NCBI GenBank assembly: GCA_034437895.1
Contig: DAOTTO010000325.1
Location: 1 to 64,000 of the forward strand
From: JANRLJ01 sp034437895
Lineage (GTDB): Bacteria > Chloroflexota > Anaerolineae > Aggregatilineales > Phototrophicaceae
Reading direction: 5' to 3'
DNA length: 64,000 bases
How positions within the stretch are numbered: the stretch's first letter is position 1; each line of letters opens with the position of its first letter. The notes beneath the pieces are model-generated. The model made no database searches. It saw nothing but the letters and a program-made list of their open reading frames with translations, and had not been told where the DNA came from. Below are positions 31,306-40,108 of this stretch, piece by piece. The position numbers and the translations under genes are program-made.

Positions 31306-34300
31306 TTAGTCGCCTGATGCAGCAGGTGATTTTGAGTCATTTCTTTTTCCTGCCCCTACTGCACGAGAGATCGCATTATGTAGCGGGCTTAGAAGCAAGT
31401 AGGCAGCCGGGACGACAATTAAGGTAAGGAGTGTACTGCTGAACATCCCGCCAATGACCACTGTTCCTAATTCTGAGGCAATAATCGCCCCTTCCGAAAG
31501 ACCCACAGCCAATGGAATCAGCGCGAAAATCGTCGCAATCGAAGTCATCAAAATCGGACGCAAACGGCGCTCCCCTGCTTCAATTAAAGACTCGCGCAAG
31601 GGCATATTGCGTTCTGTGTAATTAGCGCGTACCCGGTCAATCAACACAACGGCGTTAGTAACGACTAAGCCGAGCAGCATAAGTAAGCCGATTAAGGCTG
31701 AAATGCCCAATACGCGATTAGTCAAGGTAAGCGCAATCGCCGCCCCTACTGGCGCAACGAAAACACTTAGGATAATCGCCAGCCAATACACAACTGAGCT
31801 AAACGTTACGATCATAATCAGAGTGACGATGGCTAAGGCGATAACAATCGCAACCGCTAGGCTCTGAAAACCCTGCGTTTGCAATTCACTTTGGAAGCCT
31901 TGGCTAATGGCGATTTCTTCAGACAAATCCGGTAACGACTCAATCGCGGCAATCGCCTCTTGAATTACGCCAATTGTATTCTCTGTTTCGAGTTCAGCAG
32001 AATAAGAGACTGCCGACTGTTCATTCACGCGCAGGTAAGTGGTCGCGCTGCTTCCACCTGCCGCTGCCACATCGCTCAGATTACTTCCTGCATTCGTAAT
32101 TCCTTCAATGTTATTGAGGGTTTCTATAATGATGGGATCAAGCCGCGTGAGTTCTGCTTGCGGGCCAGAAATCACAAGTGAAAAACCGCCAAATCCGCCG
32201 CTTGTGGCTGACCCGGCAGAAACCGTAACATTTCCTTCACCAAAGATACGCAATGCCTCAGTTCGGATCGTCCGCGCCCATTCATCCAGCGTTTCACCCG
32301 ATACCTGAACGCCAAGCGTCAAGGCAGCCCTATTTTCTTGGATGCTGTTCGTCCCAAAAAGCGACTCTAACGTTTGTCCCCCACCGCCCACTGTCGATTG
32401 CACAGCAGAAATAACCTCATCAGGTACGCTCGACTCAAGATAGGCTTCTAATTCCTCAACTTTTGCATTGGTATCCACCATCTTCGTCCCGCCCGGCATA
32501 CTCACATCCACCGTAATCTGCGGCTCACCGAAGTCAGGTAAGAAGGCGAAAGGCCGCTGTGCAAAGAGCAAACCGCTGAAAGCAAACGAGACAAAAGCGA
32601 TACCAATCACGGCTAACCCATGCTTCCAATCGGCAAGCACCCAAAGCAGTACACGATCATAAGGCCGCGATACAAACATTTCTTGTTCTTCCGGCGCATC
32701 CTCAGCTCTGAGGAAGAGATAAGCCAATGCAGGCACTACGGTGACGGCGACAATAAATGAGCAGAGGAGCGCAAACGTTACTGCAAGGCCAAATGGCAGG
32801 AAGAACGCACCAATAATGCCGCCAGTTAAGCCAAGCGGCAGGAATACAACCACCGTTACGATTGTAGCGATGAAAATAGCCGATGAGACATCGCGTGTTC
32901 CCGTGATAATCGCATCGCGTTTGTTTAACCCAGCTTGCATTTGGCGGAAGATATTTTCCAAAACGACGATTGAGTCATCCACAACGCGACCAACTGCAAC
33001 CGTTAAGCCTGAAAGCGTCATGATGTTGAGTGTGATGCTTTCAGGGAAGATTTGTAGGATGAAGTTAAACAAGCCGGAGTTTTCCGCCAGCGGCGCAATC
33101 AACCCGTGCATAAAGGGGCTAAACCAGCGCATCAAAGCCAACGCCGCCATAACCGAAAGCGGGATGCTAATCGCAATAATGATCGTCGCCCGCCAAGATG
33201 GGTTAGGTAAATTCCCTGGCCACAACAGCACCAGTAAACCGGAAAGAATACCCAAAATGAGCATAACGCGAATTACTGTATCTGTTTGTGAAAATGCTGT
33301 CCCAAGATCGTTTCCGGCGGCGTTCATATTGGCGAATACAGCCAGACCGAGCAGAACCGCGAATACAGCCACAAGGATGATGCCGACTGTCCGGCGCGGG
33401 GAGCGGCTCCAGCTTCCACCGCTTAAGAACACCAAAATGACGACGATAGCGAAGATCGCGCCTAAGCCGCCCTCTCTCGCTACGCCGCTGATCGATTCTT
33501 CCACAAAGCTGGATTGCTCAAATGCTACGTTGACGATGATGGCATCATTCTGGACATCAATTTCGTTGATGATGTCTTCAATTTCATGATACGTAGAAAC
33601 GGTGTTAGCGTCACTTGTTTTATAAACCGTCAATAAGAGGCTGGATGCACCGTTTGTGCGCGTCACTTGATCGGTTGGGATGAAGATCGCTCCGGCCTGA
33701 ATGCGTTCCACAACCTCTGTCGGAAAGGTCGCTTGAACTGCATCAGGGAATAAAATGAGTGCTTCCAAACGAAGTGTGCTAAGGAAGTCCGTGTCACGCT
33801 CGACGATATAGGCGACAGCTTCCGCGCTGATGTTGCCCAGTAGTGAAGGCGCGAAGGCTGCACCTTGTGGGTTATCAAATATGCCGTTGATGAATTCGCT
33901 GGCTGTGGAAAACGGCAGACTTTCGGGAAAACGAAAGAAATCATCCGCTGTATCAAGTTCGATGCTGTAAAAATTCCCGACTTGCCCCCAAGCAGGATTT
34001 AGCGCGGGTGCATTGGGGTCAGCCTCTGGAATGTCACTGCTATAAATGGCGGCCAAACTTGCAAAGGCCGAATCTGCCTCGCCATTGGCAATCGCTTGAA
34101 GTTCATCACCCGTTGCTGCGTCTAATGTCGCTAAGAAATCATCAGGTAATATGGCTAGTGCCGCCGGAGAGAACTTACGTAAGACATCTATATCTAAATT
34201 CACATAGAAATCCGGCTCGTTTTCCGCGAAGTATTGCAGTGTTTCGGGGAGCAGACTGTCGAACAAACGGACTTCATAACCCTCAAATTGCGCCGGAATG

Positions 34301-35907
34301 TTTTCGTTAATCGCATTGAGGACTTGTGAAGCCTGTCCGTCGCCAATGATGATAACGTCTGCTGCGGTGTTTAAGGGGGTTTCGGCGAACTGCGGTTGGG
34401 AGGCCAGTGCATTCCACGCATCGCCTAACACAGGGGACTCCGATGTATTTGCACCAGAAAAAATATTGGCAATCTCAGGTAAAAGCGGCGTGAGCAGTGC
34501 TGCTAACGGGGAGGTTTCAGCAGGCGAGTTTGTATCAACAGCTTGCTCTTCTGGGGTAACGTCAGATTCAGTCGCAGTGCTGGCGACACTAAAGGTCGCT
34601 ATGGGGAGATCAGAGAAACTAAAGGTAATCAATTGTGGCTGTTGAATGCGCCATTGAGAAGGCAATAAGACTGGGAGGCGTACTGCTGCTTCCCCTGTCA
34701 CACTTTCAGCTAATGCTGCGGCTGCTAATTCATCACGCGTAAATCCATCCAAACCAGCGATAAACGTTTCTGGAAGTGCAGTGAATACTTCGGGTGACAT
34801 AGCTGCCAATTGTTCCCCATCCAGATATTGCATTAAGGAAGGATCAATCGCTATAAGTTGGGTAATCGTTTCGGGTGTTAAATCCTCAGTCGTCCCTAAC
34901 GCGCCGACAATGCGCCCAGTCTCATAAAAACGATTCCATACCCCAGCCAATGTAGAAGTAAGGGGTACCACTTCTTGCAAATCAGACGCATCGCGGAAAT
35001 TATCTATCAACCAGCTTTCCGGTAGTGCTGGCGGTGTGGTAGGTACCACTACGGTTGTTTGGCTGAGGCGCTCAACGGTAGATTGGTCAAGCACACCTAA
35101 ACCATCGATCCGATTGGTAAGAACTTCCCAGATTTCTGGCGATAATTTAAGCAGAAGACTATTCGATCCGGCGCTGCCATCGGTCTCCTCGCTTGCCGCT
35201 AATGAATTTGCATCACCGGGTAACGCTTGCCCGCCAGTTACGACGACATTAGCGACATCTTGCAGGCTGTCGATCTGAGGAACAATCTCGCTTTCGACTA
35301 AGCGTTCCAAAGCATTTTGACCAACGGTAGTTTGTTCAACTTGCGAAGCGAGATAGGCCAATGCGGCATTTAAGCTATCGTCAGAGAGTACATTCCATAC
35401 ATCCGGTGAAAGTTGGAATAAAAAGTTTGGGTCGTTTTCGGCAAGATAGAGAAGGTTGTCAGGGCTGAGATCAGCGAGGAGGCGCGCAGAAAAAACTTGC
35501 GCCTCCTCCCCTTCTTGTGGCAGAATACGACGCTGTGGCAGCCATACTTCTTCAATCGCGCTTTCAATGTCTTCTCGTAAATTCTCCTGATTAATGCCAA
35601 AATTATTGTAGGCAATTAAAACACTACCAATAGCACCGCTTGTCGTCGACTCCAAATTGATAATTTGGTCGATTTGCATCAGTCGTGCTTCTAATCGTTG
35701 AGTTAGGAGAGTAAGGGCTTGATCGCTTGTGAGACCTTCCGCCTGTGCGAGAATAATCGTTTGTGGCAGTTCAACCGGTGGCAAAAGCTCTTGATTAAGA
35801 TTAGTGTACGCCACTACCCCCAACCCTAAAATAAGCAGTGACAGGACAAGCGTTAACGCACGAAAGCGTAATGATAGCGTGGTTAATGCACCGAAGATTG
35901 ATTTCAT
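31306..35907 (-). CDS. RND-superfamily transporter with an enlarged repeat-bearing extracytoplasmic loop
   Basis: A 1533-residue AcrB-like protein; typical members are about 1040. After the first helix (about 15-35) an extracytoplasmic region of about 770 residues replaces the usual 300. It contains at least four copies of a helical motif (about 147-186, 343-396, 552-608 and 689-739) with a recurring pattern of SPE/SPA, then LPDDFL or LPETFI. The membrane core starts at about 810. It retains the proton-relay motif GRVVDDSIVVLEN (Asp977, Asp978), and the second half is of normal size. The ribosome binding site is a perfect AAGGAGG. No membrane-fusion or TolC partner is adjacent, as expected for an organism without a classical outer membrane. 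Confidence 0.9.
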   Translation of the reverse strand: MKSIFGALTTLSLRFRALTLVLSLLILGLGVVAYTNLNQELLPPVELPQTIILAQAEGLTSDQALTLLTQRLEARLMQIDQIINLESTTSGAIGSVLIAYNNFGINQENLREDIESAIEEVWLPQRRILPQEGEEAQVFSARLLADLSPDNLLYLAENDPNFLFQLSPDVWNVLSDDSLNAALAYLASQVEQTTVGQNALERLVESEIVPQIDSLQDVANVVVTGGQALPGDANSLAASEETDGSAGSNSLLLKLSPEIWEVLTNRIDGLGVLDQSTVERLSQTTVVVPTTPPALPESWLIDNFRDASDLQEVVPLTSTLAGVWNRFYETGRIVGALGTTEDLTPETITQLIAIDPSLMQYLDGEQLAAMSPEVFTALPETFIAGLDGFTRDELAAAALAESVTGEAAVRLPVLLPSQWRIQQPQLITFSFSDLPIATFSVASTATESDVTPEEQAVDTNSPAETSPLAALLTPLLPEIANIFSGANTSESPVLGDAWNALASQPQFAETPLNTAADVIIIGDGQASQVLNAINENIPAQFEGYEVRLFDSLLPETLQYFAENEPDFYVNLDIDVLRKFSPAALAILPDDFLATLDAATGDELQAIANGEADSAFASLAAIYSSDIPEADPNAPALNPAWGQVGNFYSIELDTADDFFRFPESLPFSTASEFINGIFDNPQGAAFAPSLLGNISAEAVAYIVERDTDFLSTLRLEALILFPDAVQATFPTEVVERIQAGAIFIPTDQVTRTNGASSLLLTVYKTSDANTVSTYHEIEDIINEIDVQNDAIIVNVAFEQSSFVEESISGVAREGGLGAIFAIVVILVFLSGGSWSRSPRRTVGIILVAVFAVLLGLAVFANMNAAGNDLGTAFSQTDTVIRVMLILGILSGLLVLLWPGNLPNPSWRATIIIAISIPLSVMAALALMRWFSPFMHGLIAPLAENSGLFNFILQIFPESITLNIMTLSGLTVAVGRVVDDSIVVLENIFRQMQAGLNKRDAIITGTRDVSSAIFIATIVTVVVFLPLGLTGGIIGAFFLPFGLAVTFALLCSFIVAVTVVPALAYLFLRAEDAPEEQEMFVSRPYDRVLLWVLADWKHGLAVIGIAFVSFAFSGLLFAQRPFAFLPDFGEPQITVDVSMPGGTKMVDTNAKVEELEAYLESSVPDEVISAVQSTVGGGGQTLESLFGTNSIQENRAALTLGVQVSGETLDEWARTIRTEALRIFGEGNVTVSAGSATSGGFGGFSLVISGPQAELTRLDPIIIETLNNIEGITNAGSNLSDVAAAGGSSATTYLRVNEQSAVSYSAELETENTIGVIQEAIAAIESLPDLSEEIAISQGFQSELQTQGFQSLAVAIVIALAIVTLIMIVTFSSVVYWLAIILSVFVAPVGAAIALTLTNRVLGISALIGLLMLLGLVVTNAVVLIDRVRANYTERNMPLRESLIEAGERRLRPILMTSIATIFALIPLAVGLSEGAIIASELGTVVIGGMFSSTLLTLIVVPAAYLLLSPLHNAISRAVGAGKRNDSKSPAASGD

Positions 35908-36083
35908 GCAGAATTACCTCCTTGAGATGTTGAGTGACTATCCAATTATCAGTTTACGAAATGAATGTGTCTATTTTCACAAATAAATATAATCGATCTT
36001 TTCTTTACTGCCTAGTAGGATTTACAATCGCCAAGCTAAAATTCTGTAAAACTCATTTTGAATTCAACGGGGGAAAGACCATT

Positions 36084-37175
36084 ATGGATGTGCTGCGTGC
36101 CGGTGTGATCGGTTTAGGTGTGGGCAAAAGCCATGTGGCCGGATATCGCGCTAATTTAAATAGCAAACTTAACGCGCTGTGTGATGCGAATCCTGTTCGT
36201 TTAAAAGAAATCGCGGCTGAATTTAGCATCCCGGAAGAAGCCCAATTTACCGATTATCGCCAGATGTTTGCGGAAACGAATCTCGATATTGTGAGTGTTT
36301 GCCTTCCTAACGCGCTTCATGCCGAAGCGACAATTGCAGCATTAGAGGCTGGCGCACATGTGATTTGCGAAAAGCCTATGGCGACCAATGTGGCGGAAGC
36401 TCAACGCATGTTGGATGCCGCTGCCAGCAATAATCGTCGTTTGATGGTGATGTATAACTATCGCTATCGGGCAGATAGCCAATGGATGTATCGCGTTGTT
36501 AAAAGCGGCATGTTAGGTCAAATTTATCATGTTCATGCCTCATGGCGGCGCGAGACCGGCATTCCTGGTTGGGGATTATTCGGAAGCAAGGAAATGTCCG
36601 GCGGCGGCGCATTGATTGATTTGGGAGTTCATGTACTCGATCTTGGGCTTTGGATGCTCGATTTCCCAGAGGTAAAAACCGTCAGTGGTGAAGTTCGTAG
36701 TCTTTTTGGGCCAAACGGACGAAAAACATGGGGGCGCAAGCCCGGCCAAGCCATCGAAGGTGGTTTTGATGTCGATGATGGGGCGGTTGGTTTCTTGCGA
36801 TTGGGCAATGGAGCGAATATGATCCTTGAAGCAACTTGGGCAGAACATACCCAACCGCGTGAGGATCGTATTCGGCTTGAACTTCAAGGTACAGAAGGAA
36901 CAGCGGTACTCAGCATTAGCAATTATGGTAAAGACGATACTCTACATTTATATACCGAAATGCAAGGCGAGTCGGTAACAGTGATTCCTTCAGTCCGTTG
37001 GGGGACTGAATCGGGGCATACGGGCTTAATTACAGAAAATCTGGATTGCATTCTCAATGACCGCCCCTCCCCTACGGATGGGATACAGGGTTTTATCGCT
37101 GTCAATGTGTTAGATGCCATCTATGAGTCAGCCCTTCAAAAGCGTGAAATTGCGCTCGCCACTAGAGCAGAATAA
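36084..37175 (+). CDS. Gfo/Idh/MocA-family NAD(P)-dependent oxidoreductase
   Basis: A 363-residue dehydrogenase of the glucose-fructose oxidoreductase family. The Rossmann motif GVIGLGVGKSHVAGY lies at about 7-21. The family motif CEKPMATN (about residues 96-103) supplies the catalytic Lys, and GGGALIDLGVHVLDLGLW holds the conserved Asp and His. ATG 36084 is chosen because GGGGGAAAG lies just upstream; 50 residues of extra open frame before it are not family-like. Substrates of the family are sugars, inositols or bile-pigment-like compounds, and the specificity here is unknown. The gene is monocistronic. Confidence 0.93.
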   Translation: MDVLRAGVIGLGVGKSHVAGYRANLNSKLNALCDANPVRLKEIAAEFSIPEEAQFTDYRQMFAETNLDIVSVCLPNALHAEATIAALEAGAHVICEKPMATNVAEAQRMLDAAASNNRRLMVMYNYRYRADSQWMYRVVKSGMLGQIYHVHASWRRETGIPGWGLFGSKEMSGGGALIDLGVHVLDLGLWMLDFPEVKTVSGEVRSLFGPNGRKTWGRKPGQAIEGGFDVDDGAVGFLRLGNGANMILEATWAEHTQPREDRIRLELQGTEGTAVLSISNYGKDDTLHLYTEMQGESVTVIPSVRWGTESGHTGLITENLDCILNDRPSPTDGIQGFIAVNVLDAIYESALQKREIALATRAE

Positions 37176-37187
37176 ATTTAATACTGT

Positions 37188-37232
37188 GATGCAGAGATAA
37201 ATATGATCTCTGCATCTATTTATTTTTTAATA
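37188..37232 (+). terminator. Rho-independent terminator after the Gfo/Idh/MocA gene
   Basis: GATGCAGAGAT (37188-37198) pairs perfectly with ATCTCTGCATC (37206-37216) around a 7-base loop, followed by TATTTATTTTTT. Confidence 0.9.
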
Positions 37233-37336
37233 CTATTGAGAGACTTATCAATTTTTAACTGATTCATACCTTCTTAAACTTATAACTCTGGTATAAGAAG
37301 CATGGGGACTTTGTATAGGAGATACAGGATGGATTC

Positions 37337-38689
37337 ATGTCTCTAGTAGAAACAAAATCTGACCGCAAGGAAACAAGAACTTTTTTCGTGATCTGGTTCG
37401 GTCAGTTGATTTCTCTCGTGGGTAGTAATATGACTAGCTTTGGGCTGGGGGTATGGATTTCCCAAACAACCGGTTCGGTTACACAATATGCGATTACCAT
37501 TCTCTGCACCTTAGTACCCACTTCCTTAATCTCCCCTTTTGCTGGTGCCATTGTTGATCGTTTTGATCGCCGTAAAATTATGATTATTAGTGACACAATG
37601 GCGGGCTTTAGCTCGTTATTTATCGCTGTGATGTTCTTTACACAACAACTACAAGTGACCCATATCTATATTGCCGCTATTGTAACAGCCGCCGCAGGCA
37701 CCTTCCAAACACCTGCCTATCAAGCGACGATTACGCTGCTTGTACCTAAAGAACAATATCGACGCGCAGCCGGGTTATTACAGCTTTCAGAAGCGCTTGG
37801 CTTGTTGATTGCCCCTCCCCTTGCTGGTTTACTGCTGGTCACAATTCGTCTTGAAGGCATCATCCTGCTCGATTTTTCGACGCTGTTTTTTTCTCTCTTT
37901 ACATTATTTAGATCGCGTTTTCCTGTACCTGTGTCAAATGGTGATCCATCACAGCCTCGCCCATCAATTCTTAAAGAAGTCTTTTTTGGATTGAAGTTTA
38001 TTCTAAAATGGCCAGGGTTTATGACGCTTACTTTCTATGTTGTGTTTTTCATGCAGCTGCTTTTCGGCTTTGCACTAGCCCTCATTACACCTCTTGTATT
38101 GAGTTTCGCTAATGAGGCCGTGTTTGGGATTGTGGTAGGTGTGGTGGGGCTGGGGGCGCTTGCGGGCGGCATTCTGACAGCCGTTTGGGAAGGGCCTAAA
38201 AAACGCACAAACGGCATTTTGATGTTTGCTATACCCTATGCGTTAAGCCTGATTCTCGGCGGCTTACTTCCTGATGCGCGTTTGGTTGCGTTCGCTGGAT
38301 TCTTGTTGGCAATCTCTCATGCGATGGTCAGTGGTTTTTCGCGGGTATTATGGCAAGTAAAGGTTGCGCCGGAAATTCAGGGGCGTGTCTTTTCCACAAG
38401 ATTGTTGATTGCAGTCGGCGCTCAAGCCATTGGTACACTGATGGCAGGACCATTAGCGGATAGATTTTTCGGCCCCATGATGATGCCAGACGGCGCATTA
38501 GCCGGAAGTATAGGCAAAATTATTGGCGTGGGCGAAGGACGCGGTATTGGTCTGATGTTTATTATTTTGGGCATTCTCGCCTTTATAGGCACATTCGTTG
38601 CTTTCTTAAACCCGTATTTACGCCATCTTGAACGCGATATGCCCGATCACAGCGGCTCTGAAGTCCCAATAATTGCTTCATCCTCTTGA
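37337..38689 (+). CDS. Major facilitator superfamily transporter, MFS_3/enterobactin-exporter-like
   Basis: A 450-residue, 12-helix transporter. The opening FFVIWFGQLISLVGSNMTSFGLGVW is typical of the MFS_3 group of putative drug or siderophore exporters. The loop between helices 2 and 3 carries the MFS A-like motif GAIVDRFDRRKIMI (about 74-87). ATG 37337 follows an AGGATGG. A five-codon overlapping ATG frame ends just downstream of the start and is probably incidental. No partner gene is adjacent. The substrate is unknown. Confidence 0.93.
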   Translation: MSLVETKSDRKETRTFFVIWFGQLISLVGSNMTSFGLGVWISQTTGSVTQYAITILCTLVPTSLISPFAGAIVDRFDRRKIMIISDTMAGFSSLFIAVMFFTQQLQVTHIYIAAIVTAAAGTFQTPAYQATITLLVPKEQYRRAAGLLQLSEALGLLIAPPLAGLLLVTIRLEGIILLDFSTLFFSLFTLFRSRFPVPVSNGDPSQPRPSILKEVFFGLKFILKWPGFMTLTFYVVFFMQLLFGFALALITPLVLSFANEAVFGIVVGVVGLGALAGGILTAVWEGPKKRTNGILMFAIPYALSLILGGLLPDARLVAFAGFLLAISHAMVSGFSRVLWQVKVAPEIQGRVFSTRLLIAVGAQAIGTLMAGPLADRFFGPMMMPDGALAGSIGKIIGVGEGRGIGLMFIILGILAFIGTFVAFLNPYLRHLERDMPDHSGSEVPIIASSS

Positions 38690-38778
38690 AAGAATGTGCT
38701 TTTTAATCACCAAATATGACCCGAAATATGATAAGGTAAATTTACAAAATCTTAACAATATTTTGACAAATTAACCTG

Positions 38779-38784
38779 TATAAT
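38779..38784 (+). promoter_or_regulatory. Candidate -10 box of the homospermidine operon
   Basis: A perfect TATAAT stands 120 bases before the ornithine decarboxylase start. A TTGACA (38763-38768) is present but only 10 bases away, too close to act as its -35, so the promoter assignment is tentative. Confidence 0.35.
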
Positions 38785-38863
38785 ATGGCTTCCTTCTGAA
38801 TAAAAACAGGCGGAACAAAAATCACCTAACCGATAGCTTTAGCGTACACAACGAAAGGAAGAA

Positions 38864-38896
38864 AGCGCCTAGCGCTGTTAAAAACAGCCCAAGGTG
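38864..38896 (+). promoter_or_regulatory. Two overlapping hairpins in the 5' leader of the ornithine decarboxylase gene
   Basis: AGCGC-CTA-GCGCT (38864-38876) and GCTGTT-AAA-AACAGC (38874-38888) share bases 38874-38876 and cannot both form. The ribosome binding site AAGGTG (38891-38896) starts 3 bases after the second hairpin. A role in translational control is inferred. Confidence 0.35.
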
Positions 38897-38904
38897 CAGA
38901 AACT

Positions 38905-40089
38905 ATGGTAGAAGTCCCTCTGGACATTGTTTTGAGCGACCCCCTCACTCAGACCCCTAGCCTCGTTCTCGATCTTGAGACCATTAGCGAAACCTACAAC
39001 CACTTCACGAACCTGTTTCCCGACGGATTGGTTTACTATGCCATGAAGGCGAATGCCAACCCGCAGATCATTCAGCTTATTCTCAATAAGCAAGGTGGAA
39101 TGGAAATCGCATCTGCTTCAGAATTAGCGCGTGCCTTAGAAGCAGGCGCTTCAGGAGACCAAATTATTTGCAGCAATCCTATAAAACATCCTGATTTCAT
39201 TAAAAAAATGCGGGATGTAGGTGTTTATGCAATGGTCGCAGACTCAACCTATGAAATCGAGAAAATTGCCGAATATGCGCCGGGCTGCCGGATTTATATC
39301 CGCTTATCTGTCGACAACACAGGCAGCGTCTTACCGCTTGCTGGCAAATTCGGTGTTGATGGAGACTTAGCCCTTGCGTTGTTTGATCAGGCACGCGAAC
39401 TTGGACTACAACCGATTGGCCTTTCCTTTCATGTTGGGTCTCAATGCCTAAGCCCATTTAATTGGGTGAATGCCATTCGCGCCTGCGGCAATGTATGGAA
39501 AGAAGCTAATAAACGGGGACATGATCTGTATTTCTTAGATATTGGGGGCGGTTTCCCAGTAGGACACTACCACGACCAAACCATTCCAACGCTAGAAACG
39601 ATTAGTCAGGGTGTTATCGGGGCTGTTGAAGACTTTATCCCCTATCATCCTAATTTTATGCTTATCCTTGAGCCAGGCCGCGGCCTTGTCGGCGAGTCTG
39701 GTCGGCTCATCGCTTCAGTTGTCGGTAAAGCAGAACGCGGGGAAAGCACTTGGCTTTACCTTGATGTAGGGGTATTCAACGGGCTGATGGAAACATTTGA
39801 AGGCTTCCCCCCAGTTGTTCGCCTGCTCAACGATATTGGGCAGAATCGCCCTATTAAGCGCTATACGATTGCCGGGCCAAGCTGCGATAGCTGCGATGTC
39901 GTCGTACGCGATATACTGATGCCAGAAATCCATATCAATGATCGCTTGGTCTTTTATGATATGGGTGCCTATACCAACGAATACGCGGCGGCGTTCAATG
40001 GGTTTCCTGTTCCAAGCGAGATTCTCTTAAATACAGAAATCATCCAGCAGCAATATACACCGTCATGGCTGTTGGCGCGTACAAGCTAA
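38905..40089 (+). CDS. Ornithine decarboxylase-type PLP enzyme (fold type III)
   Basis: A 394-residue alanine-racemase-fold decarboxylase. PLP Lys48 lies in YYAMKAN; SFHVGSQ at about 174-180, the glycine loop LDIGGGFPV at about 212-220 and the phosphate-binding EPGRG at about 252-256 follow. The GPSCDSCDV segment places the Cys-Asp pair used by ornithine decarboxylases at about 328-336, and YDMGAYT follows. The 394-residue length matches bacterial and eukaryotic-type ODC and is shorter than arginine or DAP decarboxylases. Putrescine made here would feed homospermidine synthase, whose gene starts 19 bases downstream. Related activity on lysine cannot be excluded. Confidence 0.88.
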   Translation: MVEVPLDIVLSDPLTQTPSLVLDLETISETYNHFTNLFPDGLVYYAMKANANPQIIQLILNKQGGMEIASASELARALEAGASGDQIICSNPIKHPDFIKKMRDVGVYAMVADSTYEIEKIAEYAPGCRIYIRLSVDNTGSVLPLAGKFGVDGDLALALFDQARELGLQPIGLSFHVGSQCLSPFNWVNAIRACGNVWKEANKRGHDLYFLDIGGGFPVGHYHDQTIPTLETISQGVIGAVEDFIPYHPNFMLILEPGRGLVGESGRLIASVVGKAERGESTWLYLDVGVFNGLMETFEGFPPVVRLLNDIGQNRPIKRYTIAGPSCDSCDVVVRDILMPEIHINDRLVFYDMGAYTNEYAAAFNGFPVPSEILLNTEIIQQQYTPSWLLARTS

Positions 40090-40108
40090 AAGGATAAGGT
40101 AAGGCTCA

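Noticed and set aside
32741..33589. 282-codon open frame on the + strand inside the RND gene
   Set aside because: It lies fully antisense to a convincing RND core; its translation is rich in Thr, Lys and Asn with no motif, and it lacks a ribosome binding site.
35934..36083. 50-residue N-terminal extension of the Gfo/Idh/MocA protein
   Set aside because: It is rich in Cys, Phe and Asn and unrelated to the family; GGGGGAAAG precedes the ATG at 36084.
38763..38784. TTGACA plus TATAAT before ornithine decarboxylase as a full promoter
   Set aside because: The spacer is 10 bases, too short for a housekeeping promoter; only the -10 is kept as a candidate.
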